From Sugiyamaella lignohabitans (lineage: Eukaryota; Ascomycota; Dipodascomycetes; Dipodascales; Trichomonascaceae), in contig NC_031673.1 of NCBI RefSeq assembly GCF_001640025.1, positions 310,001-374,000 on the forward strand: DNA of 64,000 nucleotides, read 5' to 3'. Every line of letters starts with the position of its first letter. Position 1 is the stretch's first letter. Under the pieces are notes generated by a model. That model made no database searches. It was not told the DNA's origin and saw only the letters and a program-made list of their open reading frames with translations. The position numbers and the translations under genes are program-made. Positions 53,467 through 62,134 of this stretch are shown here, in pieces.

Positions 53467-53640
53467 GCCTCCGGCGGCCGGGCTCCGCCCGGACCCGTTG
53501 TGCTCGCTTCGCGAGCGGGGTCGGGCTGTGGTCGGTCTGTCCTCTCGCTTCGCTGGAATCGTTTCGTCGACGGTCCCAACGAAAACTCCTGCGAAGCAGG
53601 AGCAACCAGGGTCTGGGGCGGAGCCCCAGCCGCCGGAGGC
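53467..53640. repeat. GCP35, composite element with two stem types
   Basis: Its left part is the second type (GGCCGGGC-TCC-GCCCGGACC plus GCTCGC-TTC-GCGAGC). A CTCTCGCTTCGCTGGAATCG segment and a normal right arm follow. It lies 36 nt after the ARP5 stop. Confidence 0.92.
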
Positions 53641-53828
53641 ATGTCCGGGAACTCTAAAGTTAGGATTGGAGGAAAAATTGGAGTCGACTCGTGCGATTGG
53701 AGATGTTTTGGATGGATTTGAAGGATTGTGAGGGTGATTTGTTTGGTTCGCGGAGGTCTATGGATCGGGAGTGGAGAGGTCTGGTCACAGGGAGCAGCAG
53801 CGGTCGGGGGGTTGCGGTTCCAGAAATA

Positions 53829-53940
53829 GACACTTTGGCCGAGCGGTTAAGGCGTTAGACTCAAGTTGCAAGACTTACCCTCGAGAAGAGGGAGCATTCT
53901 AATATCGCAAGATGCAAGGGTTCGAATCCCTTAGGTGTCA
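53829..53940 (+). tRNA. tRNA-Leu (anticodon CAA) with intron
   Basis: Acceptor GACACTT pairs with AGGTGTC, discriminator A. D arm is GGCCGAGCGGTTAAGGC. Anticodon stem TTAGA/TCTAA with CAA followed by G, then an intron of about 31 nt (roughly 53867-53897), as in other yeast tRNA-Leu(CAA) genes. The variable arm is ATC-GCAA-GAT and the T arm AAGGG-TTCGAAT-CCCTT. A T-rich terminator follows (CTCTTTTTTTGC). Confidence 0.95.
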
Positions 53941-54017
53941 CCATCTCTTTTTTTGCACCTTTTTTGTGCCCCCGTCACTGTCACCCACCTCCCAATCCAA
54001 CAGGGGACCCCCAGTAA

Positions 54018-54067
54018 GCTCGCGAAGCGAGCACAACAGGTCCGGGCGGAGCCCGGCCGCCTAAGGC
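54018..54067. repeat. GCP36, half element of the second stem type
   Basis: GCTCGC-GAA-GCGAGC, then GGTCCGGGCGGAGCCCGG, with a worn end CCGCCTAAGGC. It lies 78 nt after tRNA-Leu and 47 nt from the NOP2 stop. Confidence 0.9.
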
Positions 54068-54113
54068 AAAAAAGAGACACTCAAAGAAATCAGATGCTAT
54101 TTGTACATAAAAA

Positions 54114-55994
54114 TTAGTTCTTGGCAGGCTTGGGTTTGTGTGCATTGGGGTTGAGACCCTTCTTTTTCATGGAGCGACGTCTAGTTTGCTCGATGAGGGC
54201 AGAGTCTTCGGGGTCGTTGAACTCGGCAAAGTCGCCGTGGATGAGTGGCTCAGCATCCTCATCTTCGCGGATGGCTCGTTCCTTTTCTCTGGCACCAGCC
54301 TTGCTGTTGTCGTGGAACGAACCTGAGGTCTTCTGGAATTTGGCCACGTAGAATCCGTCGACATTGTATGTGTGAGGGTAGTATCTTCGGGTCAGTTTGA
54401 CTGAAGGATCAAACTTCTTGCCTCGGAAATTCGTGAACCCTTCTTTTCCGATCTCCAGATGAGTCTCAACAAGCTTGACGTTGGGTCGTTTACGGAGAAC
54501 ATAGTCAACAACAGCCTCGTTCTCTTCAACCATGACCGAACAGGTCGAGTATACAATCACACCTCCGGTCTTTGAACTGGCATCCACAGAGTCTATGGCC
54601 GACAGAAGCAGTTGTTTCTGGAGATGTGGCAGTTGAATGAAATCTTTCTCGGTTCTACTGGTCTTGACAGCTGGGTCCTTGGCAATAACACCAGTACCTG
54701 AACATGGAGCATCCAACAGCACTCTGTCGAATCCACCAATGACTTTAGGGAACTCACGAGCATCGTAGTTACATACAATGGTGTTGGAACAGCCAAGACG
54801 GTGGATGTTGGCAATCAGAGACTTGGTTCTCGATTTGTTAGAGTCGTTGGCAAACACACAACCGGTGTTTTTCATCATGGCAGAAATGAATGTCGTTTTA
54901 CCACCGGGAGCCGAGGCCATATCTAGCACCCGCTCATTCTCCTGTGGATCCAAGGCCATGACTGGTAAGAAAGAAGATGCGGCTTGAAGAATATAGTGTC
55001 CAGCAAGGTATTCTGGGGTGGCTCCAATAGGCACTTGAGACTCGAACACTTGTAAACCGACCTTAGTCCATTTACCAATGGGTTGAAGGTTGACTCCTCT
55101 GTTAATAAGAGCCTGAGCAAGGTCTCTTCTTCTTGTTTTCAAGGTGTTGGTACGAATAGTAACTGGTCTGGCTACTTCGTTGGCCTCGAAGAACTCAATA
55201 GCTTCAGCTGGTGAAAACAGATTAAACAGCTTTTCAGCCAAATAACGTGAATATCCGTAGTAAGCGGCAATATCGTCTAACAGCTGGTCGGTATATTCAG
55301 ATCTGCTACGGCCTTCTTCAGCCAGGGTCTTGAAATCTTCAAGAACCTTGACAACTTCGAGAATACGGGTTCGTAATGCGTGCAAGTCTGTTGGATGTTG
55401 TGTTTCTATCTCTTTTTCTTGTTCAGAAGGCAGAACATGTGCTTTAGGAGCTTCTTCAGTGGCATATTTGCCACTATCATCTTCTCCATCTTCGTCATCT
55501 TCGTCATCGTCCTCGTCTTCCTCATCGACATCAAACTCGTCATTCTCCTCTTCATCCTCGTCATCGTCCTCTTCGTCTTCACTATCTTCTAAACCGAAAG
55601 TAGCAGCGGCTTTCTTATTCATTTGTTCAAGAATCTCGTCATCTTCATCGTCATCACTGAACATTGGTTTAGCTTGACGGTCTTCGTCTGAATCATAGAA
55701 TTCATCATCATCTAGCTCACTTCCTACCACATCGTCATCTTCCTCCTCATCAGAGTTCTCAAACAGACTCTTCTTGGTCTTTTCAATTTCCTCTTTATCA
55801 ATAGGAGCAGAAGTTTTCGATTTTGAGCTTCTTTTACTTTTGTGTTCAGTGGTGCCATTAGTACCATTAGGCTTATGTTTCTTCGAGGAAGACGAGCTCG
55901 AACCGGCTGATTTGTGTCCCTTACGCTTCTTACCCTCATGAAACTCATCTAATGAGGGAGGAGCGGGTTGCTTATTCTTGGCTTTTCTTCCCAT
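54114..55994 (-). CDS. NOP2: 25S rRNA cytosine-C5 methyltransferase Nop2
   Basis: Nucleolar m5C methyltransferase (position 2870 in S. cerevisiae) needed for 60S assembly. 626 residues. The N-terminus is Lys/Ser-rich, then strongly acidic (about 80-175). The NOL1/NOP2/Sun catalytic domain has SAM motif I DMASAPGGKT (about 358-367), DAPCSGTG with Cys431 and YSTCSVMVEENE with Cys485, the two catalytic cysteines of the family. Ends with a basic tail. No intron. Confidence 0.96.
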   Translation of the reverse strand: MGRKAKNKQPAPPSLDEFHEGKKRKGHKSAGSSSSSSKKHKPNGTNGTTEHKSKRSSKSKTSAPIDKEEIEKTKKSLFENSDEEEDDDVVGSELDDDEFYDSDEDRQAKPMFSDDDEDDEILEQMNKKAAATFGLEDSEDEEDDDEDEEENDEFDVDEEDEDDDEDDEDGEDDSGKYATEEAPKAHVLPSEQEKEIETQHPTDLHALRTRILEVVKVLEDFKTLAEEGRSRSEYTDQLLDDIAAYYGYSRYLAEKLFNLFSPAEAIEFFEANEVARPVTIRTNTLKTRRRDLAQALINRGVNLQPIGKWTKVGLQVFESQVPIGATPEYLAGHYILQAASSFLPVMALDPQENERVLDMASAPGGKTTFISAMMKNTGCVFANDSNKSRTKSLIANIHRLGCSNTIVCNYDAREFPKVIGGFDRVLLDAPCSGTGVIAKDPAVKTSRTEKDFIQLPHLQKQLLLSAIDSVDASSKTGGVIVYSTCSVMVEENEAVVDYVLRKRPNVKLVETHLEIGKEGFTNFRGKKFDPSVKLTRRYYPHTYNVDGFYVAKFQKTSGSFHDNSKAGAREKERAIREDEDAEPLIHGDFAEFNDPEDSALIEQTRRRSMKKKGLNPNAHKPKPAKN

Positions 55995-56365
55995 TTTTCC
56001 ACAATTGTGATTTTATTTATGAATCAAAAATAAATAAATACAAGTTCCAATGCTTGATAATTTTCAGGATCTTCAGATAATGCGGCAGGTACACCTAGAA
56101 AAAAATAATTTTTCAAATGCAGGGAACCGATGTTAGGTTATACATTGATTGTCAGGAAGGGAAGGATCGACCAAATTTTTCAGATTCAGCAGTAAACGAT
56201 ATTTACAGCATCAGATATTGAATCTGAAGCCGTGTCAAGAGCATTCATCAGATTTTTTTTATACCACCACAGTATCACTGTTATAAAAGAAACAGAGGTA
56301 GTTCGTTACTGCTGGAAATTTATCAAAACTGTAAATTGGAGGAGAGAACAGGTTTTGGCGAAGTT
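55995..56365. other. Divergent promoter of NOP2 and TRM6
   Basis: About 370 bp, AT-rich, no repeat and no RNA gene. TTATAAAAG at 56281-56289 could be a TATA element. Confidence 0.55.
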
Positions 56366-57721
56366 ATGACATCCACGAGGCAGCAGAAACAGCTTCAGTC
56401 GCTGCAACAGCAGGATCCTGAATCAATTGATTATTCTCACGAGTTTGATCAGACTCATATTAAACCAGGCCAATATGTCATGATTCGATTGCCTTCAGAA
56501 AACTTCCGAGTTTTACAGCTACATCCAGGTCAGACGGTGAATCTGGGAAAATTCGGCAGTTTCAAAGTAGACGACATTCTTAATCATCCATATGGATATA
56601 CTTATGAAATTGGTGCTGATAACAAACTATCTATTGTGAATCATAACTACGAATTAGATAACCAGGACGAGCCTGTATCGGAATTAGCTCCTCATGAGAA
56701 CAACCGAGAGCTGGTGGATGATTCCTCAGTACAGGGTCTGTCTATGGCCGAGATTGAAGAACTCAAAAAAGGTGGTCTGTCAGGAAAACAAATCATCGAA
56801 AAAGTCAAGACATCACATTCCAGTTTTGACAAGAAGACGGCATTTTCAAAAGAAAAATATCTCAAGCGTAAACAACAGAAATTCTTGAATCAGTTCACAC
56901 CTGAACCCATTGGCAGTGCCGAACTGATTGATATTTATTTAGATAAAGACGCTTCGCGTATTCAGAATATGAGTGAAGAGTCTCTTGCATTAATGCTGAG
57001 TTTGGCCAATGTTCGACCAGGAGGTACTTATCTTGTTGTAGACGACATCAGTGGATTGCTTGTTGGAGCTATGATGGAACGAATGGGTGGTGAAGGACTG
57101 ATTGTAGTGGCTCATGATAACGAGCATCCTAATCTCGATGGACTACGATATATGAACTACTCTCAAGGACTCATTGCCAAAATGATCAAAACTGTCAATT
57201 GGTTAGAGTTCTTTGAACCGTCGGAAATCGAGCCGTTTGAGGAAAAAACCACTGAAGAGCTGCAGCAACTCAAGTCAAACCAACGAGGACAATACTATCG
57301 TCGTCGTACCAGATATAATGACTCGGTTACCGTTCAAAATCTCATCAGCAATTCCGGTTTTGATGGATTATTAGTTGCTACTGGTCTTCATTTAGCGTCC
57401 TTGATCCCCCGTATCATTCCCGCTGTTGGCGGATCACGACCAATTGTAATGTTCAGCGAGACCAAAGAATTACTCACTGAAACAACCCTGGTCCTACATA
57501 AGGATTTCCGAGTCATTTCTCCCACAATCTTAGAGACTCGACTCCGTAAATACCAGACACTTCCTGGCAGAATGCATCCTCACATGACGTCTCGTGGCGG
57601 CGGTGGATATGTTCTCTGGGGAATCCGTGTGTTCCCAGACGAAAATGCCAATGCTGTTGGTAAGGTCCACAGAAAGCGGAAAGCCACTGATTCGGGTACA
57701 AGCACACCTGCTGAAGAATAA
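56366..57721 (+). CDS. TRM6: tRNA m1A58 methyltransferase non-catalytic subunit (Gcd10)
   Basis: Partner of Trm61/Gcd14; the heterodimer makes m1A58 and stabilises initiator tRNA-Met. 451 residues from the first in-frame ATG; the frame is open a little further upstream but only with TTG. Family features: IKPGQYVMIRLPSENFRVLQL, GKFGSFKVDDILNHPYGYTYEI and KKGGLSGKQIIEKV. The degenerate Rossmann part shows MLSLANVRPGGTYLVVDDISGLLVGAMMERMGGEG, without the SAM-binding residues of the catalytic partner. No intron. Confidence 0.94.
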   Translation: MTSTRQQKQLQSLQQQDPESIDYSHEFDQTHIKPGQYVMIRLPSENFRVLQLHPGQTVNLGKFGSFKVDDILNHPYGYTYEIGADNKLSIVNHNYELDNQDEPVSELAPHENNRELVDDSSVQGLSMAEIEELKKGGLSGKQIIEKVKTSHSSFDKKTAFSKEKYLKRKQQKFLNQFTPEPIGSAELIDIYLDKDASRIQNMSEESLALMLSLANVRPGGTYLVVDDISGLLVGAMMERMGGEGLIVVAHDNEHPNLDGLRYMNYSQGLIAKMIKTVNWLEFFEPSEIEPFEEKTTEELQQLKSNQRGQYYRRRTRYNDSVTVQNLISNSGFDGLLVATGLHLASLIPRIIPAVGGSRPIVMFSETKELLTETTLVLHKDFRVISPTILETRLRKYQTLPGRMHPHMTSRGGGGYVLWGIRVFPDENANAVGKVHRKRKATDSGTSTPAEE

Positions 57722-57771
57722 AAAATAGCATTAGACTTTTAATAAAATAAATAATAAACCAACCGGGCACT

Positions 57772-57825
57772 GCCTCCGGCGGCTGGGGCTCCGCCCCAGA
57801 CCCCGTGGCTCCTGCTTCGCAGGAG
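57772..57825. repeat. GCP37, half element
   Basis: Left arm with CTCCTGC-TTC-GCAGGAG, followed by the core remnant GACCGTCGACGG to 57847. It lies between the convergent stops of TRM6 and MTQ1. Confidence 0.95.
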
Positions 57826-57872
57826 TTTGCTAGGACCGTCGACGGTGGGAGAGGGTTGAAAGGGATCATGGC

Positions 57873-58985
57873 TCATAGAGCTTCTAAGAATGACCAGGAG
57901 GGGTCCTTCCACATGACTACGGCACGGGGATGTCCATTGAGATCGTGGAACTCCGAGCTGGACCACCCGTTTTTTGCTCCTAACGACCTCATGAAATCGA
58001 TCTGACCCGCATTTCCTACTTCACACACTAGTCCTTTTGCTTGGAGGTGGACAGAAAGATCATAGATCCATCGGTAGAATTCCAGTCCTCCAAGAAGCGC
58101 TTGATGTGGCTCGTACAGCCTGACTGACCGCTCTGTTTGGCTGAAAAACTCTCTTCTGCCGATATACGGTGGATTTGCCGTGACAATATCAGCATCAGTA
58201 ATGCCTGTTTTTTCACAGAACACATACGGATCAATTGAGATATCTCCCTGAGCTGGGATCACCTTGCTGTTACGTTTGTCGAGCCGCCGCGAGCGGTTCA
58301 CACTCTTGATATTAGATTTGAATAATTTCACTGCCTTTTGTGAAATATCCACTCCATATGCTACAGTATTTCTCAATTTACTGGCTAGAGACAGTGGAAT
58401 ACAACCAGTACCTGTACAAAGATCAACTACTGTCATCTGGCTGTGAGGTCTGCTGCTGTTCTGATCCTGCTCTATCAGCTGCTGATACTGTAGTAGTTGG
58501 GCCAATTTCAGAGTCCATTCTTCAGTTTCCCACCGTGGAATCAGCACACCTCTAGCACATTTAATATCGAGGTCGCCAAATGGCTGTGATCCAATAATAT
58601 ACTGTAATGGAACTCCACGACCTCGCATATAGCAGGCCTTTTCAAGTTTATGAGACGGAACCTCCCTCCTTAACCACATCAATTCACGCTGAGCATCGGG
58701 AATGTTTCGGAGCGTGGGCAGCAACAGCGGCAGATGCCTGTCGAGCTGCCGAGCCCGCGAAATCAGTTGCTGGCTCAGACGCATCGCAGATGTCACACGG
58801 TCAACAGCCAGATCAATCTCTCGCGATCCTGTACTTATAGCTGCATATAATTTTTCAGTCTCGGTCGATCCTTCCCCCCTGCAGCCGCGTCTTACCCCTG
58901 AGTTTTCCCATACCAGCCAGGGGTCCTGCTCCTGTGCGCACTTTTCACTTTCGAAAATGGTTCTGGACTTTTTAGGGGTGGTCAT
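57873..58985 (-). CDS. MTQ1: Mitochondrial release-factor glutamine methyltransferase (HemK family)
   Basis: Methylates the Gln of the GGQ motif in mitochondrial release factor. 370 residues from the most upstream ATG. The N-domain contains LPLLLPTLRNIPDAQRELMWLRREV and RGRGVPLQYIIGSQPFGDLDI. SAM motif I VDLCTGTGCIPL lies at about 187-198 and the catalytic NPPY at 271-274. The start is doubtful: the ATG touches a GCP directly, the first about 50 residues do not look like a targeting sequence, and they contain a GTAAGA that could be a splice donor. A later start or extra exon is possible. Confidence 0.88.
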   Translation of the reverse strand: MTTPKKSRTIFESEKCAQEQDPWLVWENSGVRRGCRGEGSTETEKLYAAISTGSREIDLAVDRVTSAMRLSQQLISRARQLDRHLPLLLPTLRNIPDAQRELMWLRREVPSHKLEKACYMRGRGVPLQYIIGSQPFGDLDIKCARGVLIPRWETEEWTLKLAQLLQYQQLIEQDQNSSRPHSQMTVVDLCTGTGCIPLSLASKLRNTVAYGVDISQKAVKLFKSNIKSVNRSRRLDKRNSKVIPAQGDISIDPYVFCEKTGITDADIVTANPPYIGRREFFSQTERSVRLYEPHQALLGGLEFYRWIYDLSVHLQAKGLVCEVGNAGQIDFMRSLGAKNGWSSSEFHDLNGHPRAVVMWKDPSWSFLEAL

Positions 58986-59180
58986 GCCTCCGGCGGCTGG
59001 GGCTCCGCCCCAGACCCTGGTTGCTCCTCTCGCTTCGCTCGAGTCGGGGCGGGGACTGTCGCCAAAGCCTGGAAACCACCAACTCTGAGCCTGTTAGAAA
59101 GTGTCTGGCACCCCGTGCCCGACTCGAGCCAAGAGAGAGGAGCAGCCAGGGTCTGGGGCGGAGCCCCAGCCGCCGGAGGC
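58986..59180. repeat. GCP38, two facing arms with a long central insert
   Basis: Left arm 58986-59046 and right arm about 59118-59180, separated by about 70 bp of unrelated sequence. The right arm is worn (CGACTCGAGCCAAGAGAG). It covers most of the MTQ1 to MCY1 promoter gap. Confidence 0.93.
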
Positions 59181-59370
59181 AGGTTGGCACCCCGAGAGTT
59201 TATCTCCCCAGGTGAAGAAATGTCAGCCGACACCCATACAAAGAGAGAAGGGTCTGTTGAGAGAGACTCAATTAATAGATAAATATTGTTGGTAGAGCGT
59301 GATTTGTTGTTGGAAAGGTGGTTTTGGTGGTCCAGGGATGGAGTTGAGAGTGGGATGTGAAGACACCATT

Positions 59371-59378
59371 GCACGTGA
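59371..59378 (+). promoter_or_regulatory. CACGTG (Cbf1/Met4-type) site upstream of MCY1
   Basis: GCACGTGA with CACGTG at 59372-59377, 81 bp before the MCY1 ATG. Sulfur-gene promoters in yeasts are classical Cbf1 targets and CBF1 itself is in this window. Binding is inferred. Confidence 0.5.
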
Positions 59379-59457
59379 TACGCGGCATTACATGACACAT
59401 TATAGCCGATCTGAAGATATCGTTTTGACGATATATATTCGAGATCCAGACCGAACG

Positions 59458-60609
59458 ATGCTGGCCAAGAGACTTGTTTTGAGCAGTGGGCTCCTTGGCA
59501 AGGGAAGTGTGTCGTTGGCTGCTAGAGGCTATGCTACAATTGGTACTGCTGCCGATGGTGGGCCATTTGTCCCTCCATTCATTCCGCTGGTGTCCGAGAG
59601 TGGATTCCCAGGAGCAGTTGGTAATACTCCACTTGTGCGATTAAACAAGTTGAGTGACGAGACTGGTACCAATATTTATGGAAAAGCCGAGTTTATGAAC
59701 CCTGGTGGTTCGGTTAAGGATAGAGCTGCGTTGTTCATTATCCAGGATGCCGAAAAGAAGGGACTTATTAAACCAGGTGGTACCATTGTCGAAGGTACCG
59801 CTGGTAACACCGGTATCGGTCTTGCTCACATGTGTCGTGCTAGAGGCTATAAGTGTGTCATTTATATGCCCAACACCCAATCTCAAGGTAAAATTGACCA
59901 TCTTAGAAGATTAGGTGCCGAGGTGTATCCAGTGCCGGCAGTTGCATTTGATAATCCTGACAATTATAACCACCAAGCCAAGCGTCATGCCGACAGATTG
60001 GACAATGCTGTGTGGACCAACCAATTCGACAATGTTGCCAACCGTCAAGCTCATATTGAGACCACAGGTCCTGAAATCTGGGCTCAGACCAATGGCAAAT
60101 TAGATGCTTTTACATGTGCTACTGGTACCGGAGGTTCTCTCGCTGGTACTACCAGATATCTGAAAGAGATTTCCAATGGTCGAGTCAAGGCATTTTTGGC
60201 TGATCCACCAGGCAGTGTTCTCCACAGCTATATTTCATCTGGTGGTAAACTGATTGAGCGAAGCGGATCCAGTATTACTGAGGGAATTGGTCAAGGTAGA
60301 GTTACCGATAACCTTAAGCCCGATATTGAGCTTATGGACGGTTCCCTGACCATTTCTGATGAAAAGACCATCAACATGGTATACAGACTTCTGGATGAAG
60401 AGGGGCTTTATCTCGGAGCATCGTCTTGTTTGAATGTTGTAGCTGCCTATGAAGTAGCACAAAAGCTTGGACCAGGAAGCACCGTCGTTACTCTTCTCTG
60501 TGACAGTGCTGACAGATATGCCGACCGACTGTTCAGTCGCAAATGGCTTCAATCCAAGAACTTGGACGTTCTTCCTGAACACCTGCAAAAATATATCGTT
60601 TTGGAGTAA
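59458..60609 (+). CDS. MCY1: Cysteine synthase-like PLP enzyme, mitochondrial (Mcy1)
   Basis: O-acetylserine sulfhydrylase / cysteine synthase fold type II enzyme; the yeast orthologue YGR012W is at the mitochondrial outer membrane. 383 residues. The ATG at 59458 is chosen because it gives a typical basic, Ser/Leu/Ala-rich N-terminus ([17 protein letters not shown]). An in-frame ATG further up (59299) would add an unlikely leader and include the CACGTG site. [15 protein letters not shown]-binding Lys87 in [10 protein letters not shown], phosphate-binding GTAGNTGIG (about 114-122) and [18 protein letters not shown] are all present. Confidence 0.93.
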   Translation: MLAKRLVLSSGLLGKGSVSLAARGYATIGTAADGGPFVPPFIPLVSESGFPGAVGNTPLVRLNKLSDETGTNIYGKAEFMNPGGSVKDRAALFIIQDAEKKGLIKPGGTIVEGTAGNTGIGLAHMCRARGYKCVIYMPNTQSQGKIDHLRRLGAEVYPVPAVAFDNPDNYNHQAKRHADRLDNAVWTNQFDNVANRQAHIETTGPEIWAQTNGKLDAFTCATGTGGSLAGTTRYLKEISNGRVKAFLADPPGSVLHSYISSGGKLIERSGSSITEGIGQGRVTDNLKPDIELMDGSLTISDEKTINMVYRLLDEEGLYLGASSCLNVVAAYEVAQKLGPGSTVVTLLCDSADRYADRLFSRKWLQSKNLDVLPEHLQKYIVLE

Positions 60610-60668
60610 ACGGATCTGTATAAATAGACTTGCACATAATATTAGATCTGACGCTCTTGCCGGCGTAA

Positions 60669-60729
60669 CGACTCGAGCGTCAGCGAGAGGAGCAACGGGG
60701 TCTGGGGCGGAGCCCCAGCCGCCGGAGGC
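60669..60729. repeat. GCP39, half element
   Basis: Right arm beginning CGACTCGAG, between the convergent stops of MCY1 (60 nt) and the PP2A gene (34 nt). C-rich right flank. Confidence 0.96.
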
Positions 60730-60762
60730 AAAAGCCCCCCCTCTCTCCCATCTACCAGAAAG

Positions 60763-61788
60763 CTATAAAAAGTAATCTGGAGTGCGACGAGAGAAATTAG
60801 ATTGTCCAGAGCGCGGACTGGGGTCGAACTGGAGGAAGGTTGTGTTCATGTTTTCGTCGACTTCCATGATAGCGGCCTGGTTTCCACATCGGTAGCAGTA
60901 GTTTGGGGCCGAGAAGATGGTGACAACCCGTTCTTCGTGGGTGAATTGGTAGCCTTCCATGATGAGCTGATGGGCTCGAGCTATTAGAGAGAGCGAGTTG
61001 GCATGGTTGAATTGACTGGATATATCGAAACCAAAAGTGAATCCAGCACCTCGAGGAGATACACCCCATGCCGAGCGTTCATCGGGATCCGACCACAGCA
61101 AGTCACATACTGGTCCTTCATGAGGAGCTTCCTGAAATCTGTCCAATTGCACGATTTGGTCCAGAGTTTCAATAGAAGGAGACAGTCCTCCATGTAAACA
61201 GAAAATCCTATTCTCAACTAAAGCAGTCAGAGGCAGGTAATCAAACAAGTCAGTAAATGCTGTCCATACTTTAGTATTGCCATATTTTCGCAAACATTCA
61301 TCATAAAACCCATAAACCTGAGTAATCTGGCGTGATTCGTGATTTCCACGAAGAATCGTTATACGATGAGGATAGCGGACTTTGTATGCAAGTAGCAGGC
61401 TAATAGTCTCTACCGAGAAATACCCTCTATCGACATAATCACCCATGAACAAGTAATTGGTGTCTGGACAAGGGCCGCCTATACGGAAAAGTTCCAGCAA
61501 GTCGTGGAACTGGCCATGAATATCGCCACAAATAGTGACTGGCGAGCTCACTGGCTGGACATTGGATTCATTGACGAGGATCTCTCGTGCTGTGTCACAT
61601 AATCTCATCACCTGAGATTCGCTAAGAATCTCGCATTTTAGCAGTCGTTCAATCCAGGTTTCTAGAATGCCAATACCGATAGAATGCAGATTTTCAGCGG
61701 GTTTGATTTCTGGGATGCCATCTCCCGAGCGGGACGTCGACGCTGGATGTTTAACCTGACTCAGAGGATCTTCTTGGTCGACTTCCAT
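60763..61788 (-). CDS. Serine/threonine protein phosphatase 2A catalytic subunit
   Basis: Catalytic C subunit of PP2A (Pph21/Pph22 type). 341 residues from the ATG at 61788. The frame is open further upstream but that extension is Cys/His-rich without family support. Metal-binding motifs GDIHG (88-92), GDYVDRG (116-122) and RGNHES (147-152) are intact. The C-terminus RRTPDYFL carries the Leu that is carboxymethylated and the Tyr that can be phosphorylated. An N-terminal extension of about 30 residues over mammalian PP2A is typical of yeast Pph21/22. Confidence 0.95.
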   Translation of the reverse strand: MEVDQEDPLSQVKHPASTSRSGDGIPEIKPAENLHSIGIGILETWIERLLKCEILSESQVMRLCDTAREILVNESNVQPVSSPVTICGDIHGQFHDLLELFRIGGPCPDTNYLFMGDYVDRGYFSVETISLLLAYKVRYPHRITILRGNHESRQITQVYGFYDECLRKYGNTKVWTAFTDLFDYLPLTALVENRIFCLHGGLSPSIETLDQIVQLDRFQEAPHEGPVCDLLWSDPDERSAWGVSPRGAGFTFGFDISSQFNHANSLSLIARAHQLIMEGYQFTHEERVVTIFSAPNYCYRCGNQAAIMEVDENMNTTFLQFDPSPRSGQSNFSRRTPDYFL

Positions 61789-61998
61789 GGCAAATCGAAT
61801 CGAAAGTCTGACATATGAAACGTCCAAAGTCTCTGTACGATAACAACAAGGATTGAGAGCAATCAAGCAGCCGCTTGAAACGGGATTGATTTTATATGCA
61901 CGATAACAACACTTGCATAAGATAGAGTGCAGCTGATTGCACCCGTGCATATGACTTCCCTGCAATGCCTCTTCATGAATTCTTTATGGCCGGCCTGT

Positions 61999-62134
61999 GC
62001 CTCCGGCGGCTGGGGCTCCGCCCCAGACCCTGGTTGCTCCTGCTTCGCAGGAGATGGCGGGGACCCCGACGAAACGACTCGAGCGCAGCGGGAGGAGCAG
62101 AGGGGTCTGGGGCCGAGCTCCAGCCGCAGGAGGC
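61999..62134. repeat. GCP40, full element with a worn right arm
   Basis: The left arm is perfect; the right arm has several changes (GGGGCCGAGCTCCAGCCGCAGGAGGC), so the terminal pairing is partly lost. Confidence 0.95.

Noticed and set aside
61789..61965. 59-residue N-terminal extension of the PP2A catalytic subunit
   Set aside because: It is Cys/His-rich, unlike any known PP2A N-terminus, and the ATG at 61788 gives the expected yeast-type length.
903..62134. GCP copies as a CRISPR array or bacterial-type terminators
   Set aside because: The copies are dispersed among eukaryotic genes and introns, with no regular spacers and no cas genes. The host is a yeast.
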